From assembly GCA_963666945.2 (NCBI GenBank), contig CAXXRT010000023.1, positions 1 through 50,082 on the forward strand: a stretch of 50,082 nucleotides of DNA. Direction: 5' to 3'. Below, piece after piece: positions 46,707 to 50,082 of this stretch; the first letter of the stretch is position 1, and the number at the start of each line of letters is the position of its first letter. Both the position numbers and the translations under genes were made by a program. Source of the stretch: G963666945 sp963666945 (GTDB lineage Bacteria > Bacteroidota > Bacteroidia > Bacteroidales > Marinifilaceae). The notes under the pieces are model-generated. The model searched no databases, was not told the origin of the DNA, and saw nothing but the letters and a program-made list of their open reading frames with translations.

Positions 46707-48362
46707 TTAAATCTTAAGTAATTCTCTGGCATTATGATAGGCCGCCTCGGTGACATTAGAACCACTAAGCATTTTGGCTATTTCCTCCAGTCTTGCCTTA
46801 TCTGAAAGGAGCTCTATCCTTGAGTGAGTGGCATCTCCCTCATCGTATTTGAAGACCTTATAATGCCATTTTCCTGTACCGGCTATCTGGGGCAGGTGGG
46901 TTATGCTTATTACCTGCATTCTTTGCGACATTTCATGCATTATCTGGGCCATTCTGTCGGCTATGTCACCCGACACACCGGTATCTATCTCGTCGAATAT
47001 AATGGTGGGCAGGTTTCTTGAGCTGCTTAAAATATATTTAAGACTAAGCATTACCCTGGACATCTCACCTCCTGAGGCCACCCTGGATAGCTCCTGAGGC
47101 TCCGAGTTCTTGTTTGCCGAGAACAGGTAATGTATATCATCGAGACCGTTAGAGGTCAGTTCTTCAAGCTTATCCTGGTGGACAATGAAAACGGCATTGC
47201 TTATTCCGAGACTTACAAGAAGTGAAGTCATGGAGTCTTCTACCTTTGGAATGTATTTAGACCTCTCCTGACTAATATCCTCTGCCTTTGCCTTCAATTC
47301 TTTCTCTCTGGCATCTATAGCCTTCTCTATGTCTAGTAATTTCTCGTCGTAAGAAGATATATTCTGCAACTTCTCCTCCAGCTCTTCCCTTATGCTTATC
47401 AGCTCGGTAACTGTACCTACCCTGTGTTTTTGTTGCAGGCTATAAATGATATCCAGTCTCTCGTTTATGAAATCAATCCTTGAGGAATCGTGCTGAATAT
47501 CTTCTCCCAGTCTCTCAAACTCTCCCGATAAATCCTGAAGCTCTATATATGTGCTCTCCAGTCTTTCTGACAATTCAGATGATTCAGGAAGATAACCGGA
47601 AATCCTGGATAAAAGGCTCTTTATCTCCCTTAAGGAGTTCAATACGGCAACATCCTCTCCGTCAAGTAGATTGTAGGAATTCAGTAAAGAGGTTTTTATC
47701 TCTTCTGCATGATTTAACATCTCCAATTCGTTTTCCAGCTCTTCCTGCTCGCCCTCTATAAGTTTTGCCTCGTCAATCTGGTTGAACTGGAACTGGAAAT
47801 AATCGAAATCTGCAGACTCCTTGTCAGCAAGCTCCTTTATGCGTTTGTATTCTGACTTAAGATCAAGATATTCATGATACTCTCTCTTATAGCTTTTTAA
47901 AGGGTCTGTAAGATTAGCAAGACTATCGAGTACACCAAGCTGGTAATACTTATCCAGAAGGGTCTGAGTCTCGTGCTGGGAGTGTATATCGATAAGCTGC
48001 AGGCTCAATTGTCTTAATACTTTTAAATTTACAGGAGTATCGTTTATAAATGCACGTGACTTACCTTTGGGGGATATTTCACGACGAATATATGTCTCTG
48101 ATTCGTAATCTATATCGTTGAACTCAAAAAAAGCATTCATATCGTATGCCTCTATGTTGCAGCATACCTCTACTATGCATTTTCTTTCTTTATCACGTAG
48201 TACTCCTACATCTGCCCTCTCTCCAAAAACCAATCCCAATGCTCCCAATAAAATAGATTTACCTGCTCCTGTTTCACCGGTAATGACTGAAAAACCTTTA
48301 TTAAAATCTATTTCAGTCTTATCTATTAATGCGTAGTTTTCTACTGATAATTTCTTGATCAT
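46707..48362 (-). CDS. recN: DNA repair protein RecN
   Basis: The ATG at 48362 (MIKKLSVENYALIDK) is the family-conserved start; the 40-codon upstream extension is spurious and overlaps the preceding gene. The 551-aa SMC-like ATPase has Walker A GETGAGKSI near residue 30. A long coiled coil follows, then the signature LSRVASGGEMSRVML and Walker B PTIIFDEIDTGVSGDIADRM. It acts in double-strand-break repair. It follows porD by 28 bases; this gene order is common in Bacteroidota. Confidence 0.96.
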   Translation of the reverse strand: MIKKLSVENYALIDKTEIDFNKGFSVITGETGAGKSILLGALGLVFGERADVGVLRDKERKCIVEVCCNIEAYDMNAFFEFNDIDYESETYIRREISPKGKSRAFINDTPVNLKVLRQLSLQLIDIHSQHETQTLLDKYYQLGVLDSLANLTDPLKSYKREYHEYLDLKSEYKRIKELADKESADFDYFQFQFNQIDEAKLIEGEQEELENELEMLNHAEEIKTSLLNSYNLLDGEDVAVLNSLREIKSLLSRISGYLPESSELSERLESTYIELQDLSGEFERLGEDIQHDSSRIDFINERLDIIYSLQQKHRVGTVTELISIREELEEKLQNISSYDEKLLDIEKAIDAREKELKAKAEDISQERSKYIPKVEDSMTSLLVSLGISNAVFIVHQDKLEELTSNGLDDIHYLFSANKNSEPQELSRVASGGEMSRVMLSLKYILSSSRNLPTIIFDEIDTGVSGDIADRMAQIMHEMSQRMQVISITHLPQIAGTGKWHYKVFKYDEGDATHSRIELLSDKARLEEIAKMLSGSNVTEAAYHNARELLKI

Positions 48363-48390
48363 CTCTATTAATTTAGAATAATGGACAAAG

Positions 48391-49293
48391 TTAATTATTT
48401 TCCAATAAAGATTTATATTTTGAAATATTTGAAGGATTGACTTCTGCCAATACATTATATACCCTTTTCCTTTCATCGCCAAATGAATTAGAAAAGATAT
48501 TCATTATTTCATCGGCTTTGGCATCAAAAAAAAGTTGAAGAATCATCGAGTTGGGCTTTTGTCTGTAGACCTTTCGCAATAACTCAAGACTCTCGGCCAC
48601 AACGGATCTTCCGTCCATTACATTATTCTCCATTGCATCCAGTCCCTGCCTGTGGTAACGATACAAACACTCCCTGAAGGGTGAAAATGAGTTATCCTGA
48701 ATATTCTCTATCAGCCAGTAGCGGTTATGACGACTTTCAAAGGATTTCCAGCCGCTTTCCGCATTATTCTGGCAACGTGCCACTATTGCCTCTGCCTTAC
48801 TAAAATATACGCTCCCTCCCTCAATGGAAAAAGTATCGTAGTCCAGCCCCAGAATAATATTGGAATAGTATGCCAACAATGACACCAGGTTAGTATTCTT
48901 CGAATTATCGTTATAGGTTAAGGGTTGAAATTCCTGATATTTGAAATGAATATCATTATCCTTAAAATTAAATATTACAGAATTGTATGATGAATTATAT
49001 ACCGGACGCCTGACCTGCACCTGAAGACTGCCCTTAAACTCATCAACTGAAAGTTGCTCACTGAGTGTAAAGACCATATTGCACTCTATTCTCTCATCGT
49101 ATGCAAATAAGTTATCTGTCCACCTGGAGGTATTCATGAACTCATAGATATCCTTTTGCATATTCCTGAATATCTCTCTATTGGTCCCCTGAATCTTCTG
49201 AGAAGAAACTGATACACTGCAATTTAATTCCTGGGAAAATCCTGTAATTGATGATATCAATAATAATGATAAGAATAAATATCTTTTAAGCAT
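48391..49293 (-). CDS. porD: DUF4835 family protein (PorD-like, type IX secretion associated)
   Basis: From the ATG at 49293 (MLKRYLFLSLLLISSITGFS) the product has 300 residues with a clean signal peptide; an 11-codon in-frame upstream extension is not needed. Family features include QELNCSVSVSSQKIQGTNRE, FNFKDNDIHFKYQEFQPLTY and LLAYYSNIILGLDYDTFS. DUF4835 proteins include PorD, reported in connection with the type IX secretion system in Porphyromonas; the precise role is unclear. It is commonly placed before recN, as here. Confidence 0.85.
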   Translation of the reverse strand: MLKRYLFLSLLLISSITGFSQELNCSVSVSSQKIQGTNREIFRNMQKDIYEFMNTSRWTDNLFAYDERIECNMVFTLSEQLSVDEFKGSLQVQVRRPVYNSSYNSVIFNFKDNDIHFKYQEFQPLTYNDNSKNTNLVSLLAYYSNIILGLDYDTFSIEGGSVYFSKAEAIVARCQNNAESGWKSFESRHNRYWLIENIQDNSFSPFRECLYRYHRQGLDAMENNVMDGRSVVAESLELLRKVYRQKPNSMILQLFFDAKADEIMNIFSNSFGDERKRVYNVLAEVNPSNISKYKSLLENN

Positions 49294-49435
49294 ACTACTT
49301 AGTGGGGTTATAATTAAAAATTTCACAGCAAATCAAATATATGCAATCAAAATAAACTGTTTACATATATTTTAAGAGTAAAAATAATATACTAAAAGGA
49401 ATTATTATAATTTTTAAAGAATAGTTTTTACGATA

Positions 49436-49984
49436 TTAATCTTCTTTAGGGCGGGATGTCAGCACATTTTTCACATTGAGATCGATATGTTCATCTCCAT
49501 ACCTTACGGATATTTCATATTCCCCTTCCCTCTCCAGCCACAAGTAATGGCAAAAATCTTGCTTTTTTATATCCTTTAAAACATTAATGCTTGTATCGCG
49601 GAATGATTTTGAAACATCCTTAATAAATATTTCTACAGGATTGTCCGTATTAAGAGAGTCTGTAACGAATTTACCGTATAACTCCAAATAGCCATTACAT
49701 GTAAAACTTTTAAACTTTGGCCAGTAAAGACTGATTTTTGAATTGTCGGGGAAAATTAGTTCTTCTTTAAAACTAGAAGTGTCTACCCCATAATATACAT
49801 TGCTTTTATATACATGGGGAACTCCTCCTTCAAAAGGTATTTTATAATATGTAGCAGACATTTTCAGCCGCATCTCTTCTCCGGGCAATGAAAAGATTTC
49901 TGAATCGATTTTCTTAAATACATCTATATTAAAGCAAGACAATCCAAGATCGCCTGTTGCTGCATAATTATTTACAAAATCCAC
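49436..49984 (-). CDS. Hypothetical protein, N-terminus uncertain
   Basis: I do not recognise this 182-aa product. It begins at a GTG, and 31 more coding-looking codons precede it (NLIFFNGYYNAAVVVEDKS) back to an in-frame TGA at 50078-50080, two bases from the edge, with no standard start codon among them. The gene may therefore be broken or may extend beyond the window in another frame. The protein is beta-rich (EMRLKMSATYYKIPF, LYGKFVTDSL), with a polar C-terminus, and resembles surface or lipoprotein folds in composition. It lies upstream of porD on the same strand, separated by an AT-rich gap (49294-49435). Confidence 0.55.
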   Translation of the reverse strand: MDFVNNYAATGDLGLSCFNIDVFKKIDSEIFSLPGEEMRLKMSATYYKIPFEGGVPHVYKSNVYYGVDTSSFKEELIFPDNSKISLYWPKFKSFTCNGYLELYGKFVTDSLNTDNPVEIFIKDVSKSFRDTSINVLKDIKKQDFCHYLWLEREGEYEISVRYGDEHIDLNVKNVLTSRPKED

Positions 49985-50082
49985 TAAAACGGCACTACAT
50001 AATGATTTATCCTCTACAACAACTGCAGCATTATAATAACCGTTGAAAAATATGAGGTTAGAGACTTTAAACAGTCGTCATC

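Noticed and set aside
48363..48482. Longer recN start
   Set aside because: The extension overlaps the end of porD and precedes the family-conserved start MIKKLSVENYALI.

Overview
The window is a chromosomal segment of a low-GC member of the Bacteroidota, most likely Bacteroidales/Marinilabiliales-like. The reasons are promoters of the TTTG / TAnnTTTG type, Bacteroidota-only families (DUF4835/PorD, DUF6266, CCEQ-type alpha-2-macroglobulin), weak Shine-Dalgarno signals and the riboflavin gene order. No tRNA, rRNA, CRISPR array, transposase or integrase was recognised.

Left flank (1-7.8 kb), core metabolism. The end of a nitronate monooxygenase gene converges on a riboflavin operon, ribD-ribE-ribBA-ribH (minus strand). 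The operon has a textbook promoter, an FMN riboswitch and an attenuator terminator just before ribD. On the plus strand follow an M3 oligopeptidase lipoprotein, a nitroreductase and a small membrane protein.

Middle (7.8-33 kb), an accessory/defence island, all on the minus strand. In transcription order it holds: a HIT-domain fusion protein, an HTH + ImmA/IrrE-type metallopeptidase, RhuM, a broken small gene, a truncated Mrr-type restriction gene, a tight four-gene operon built around a very large DUF1998-type helicase, a DUF5655 nuclease-like protein, an AAA-ATPase/TOPRIM (DUF4435) fusion resembling PARIS, a type I restriction-modification locus (hsdM-hsdS-hsdR), and three small genes (DUF2971, a possible uracil-DNA-glycosylase-like protein, an unknown). 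hsdM, hsdS and hsdR carry many frameshifts. Almost all are single-base insertions, which looks either very recent or like unpolished long-read sequence. The helicase 3' end and the AAA/TOPRIM gene each carry one similar insertion.

The helicase operon (about 19.1-28.5 kb) is the best candidate for a little-described system. It encodes a winged-helix-like protein, a coiled-coil protein with a McrB-like AAA+ domain that has lost its P-loop, an unknown protein of about 524 aa, and a helicase that probably runs to about 1725 aa once one insertion is corrected.

Right flank (33-50 kb). Two unrelated-looking P-loop ATPases converge with abutting stop codons, and each has palindromic operator-like sequence upstream. 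Then come a DUF6266 protein, a non-coding stretch with an 11-bp tandem repeat, a giant alpha-2-macroglobulin, a Spy/CpxP-like periplasmic protein, the GTPases era-der, and a minus-strand porD(DUF4835)-recN-fabI group. Codon third-position bias differs between the flanks: minus is the T/G-rich strand on the left, plus on the right. The replication-strand polarity therefore seems to switch somewhere across the island.
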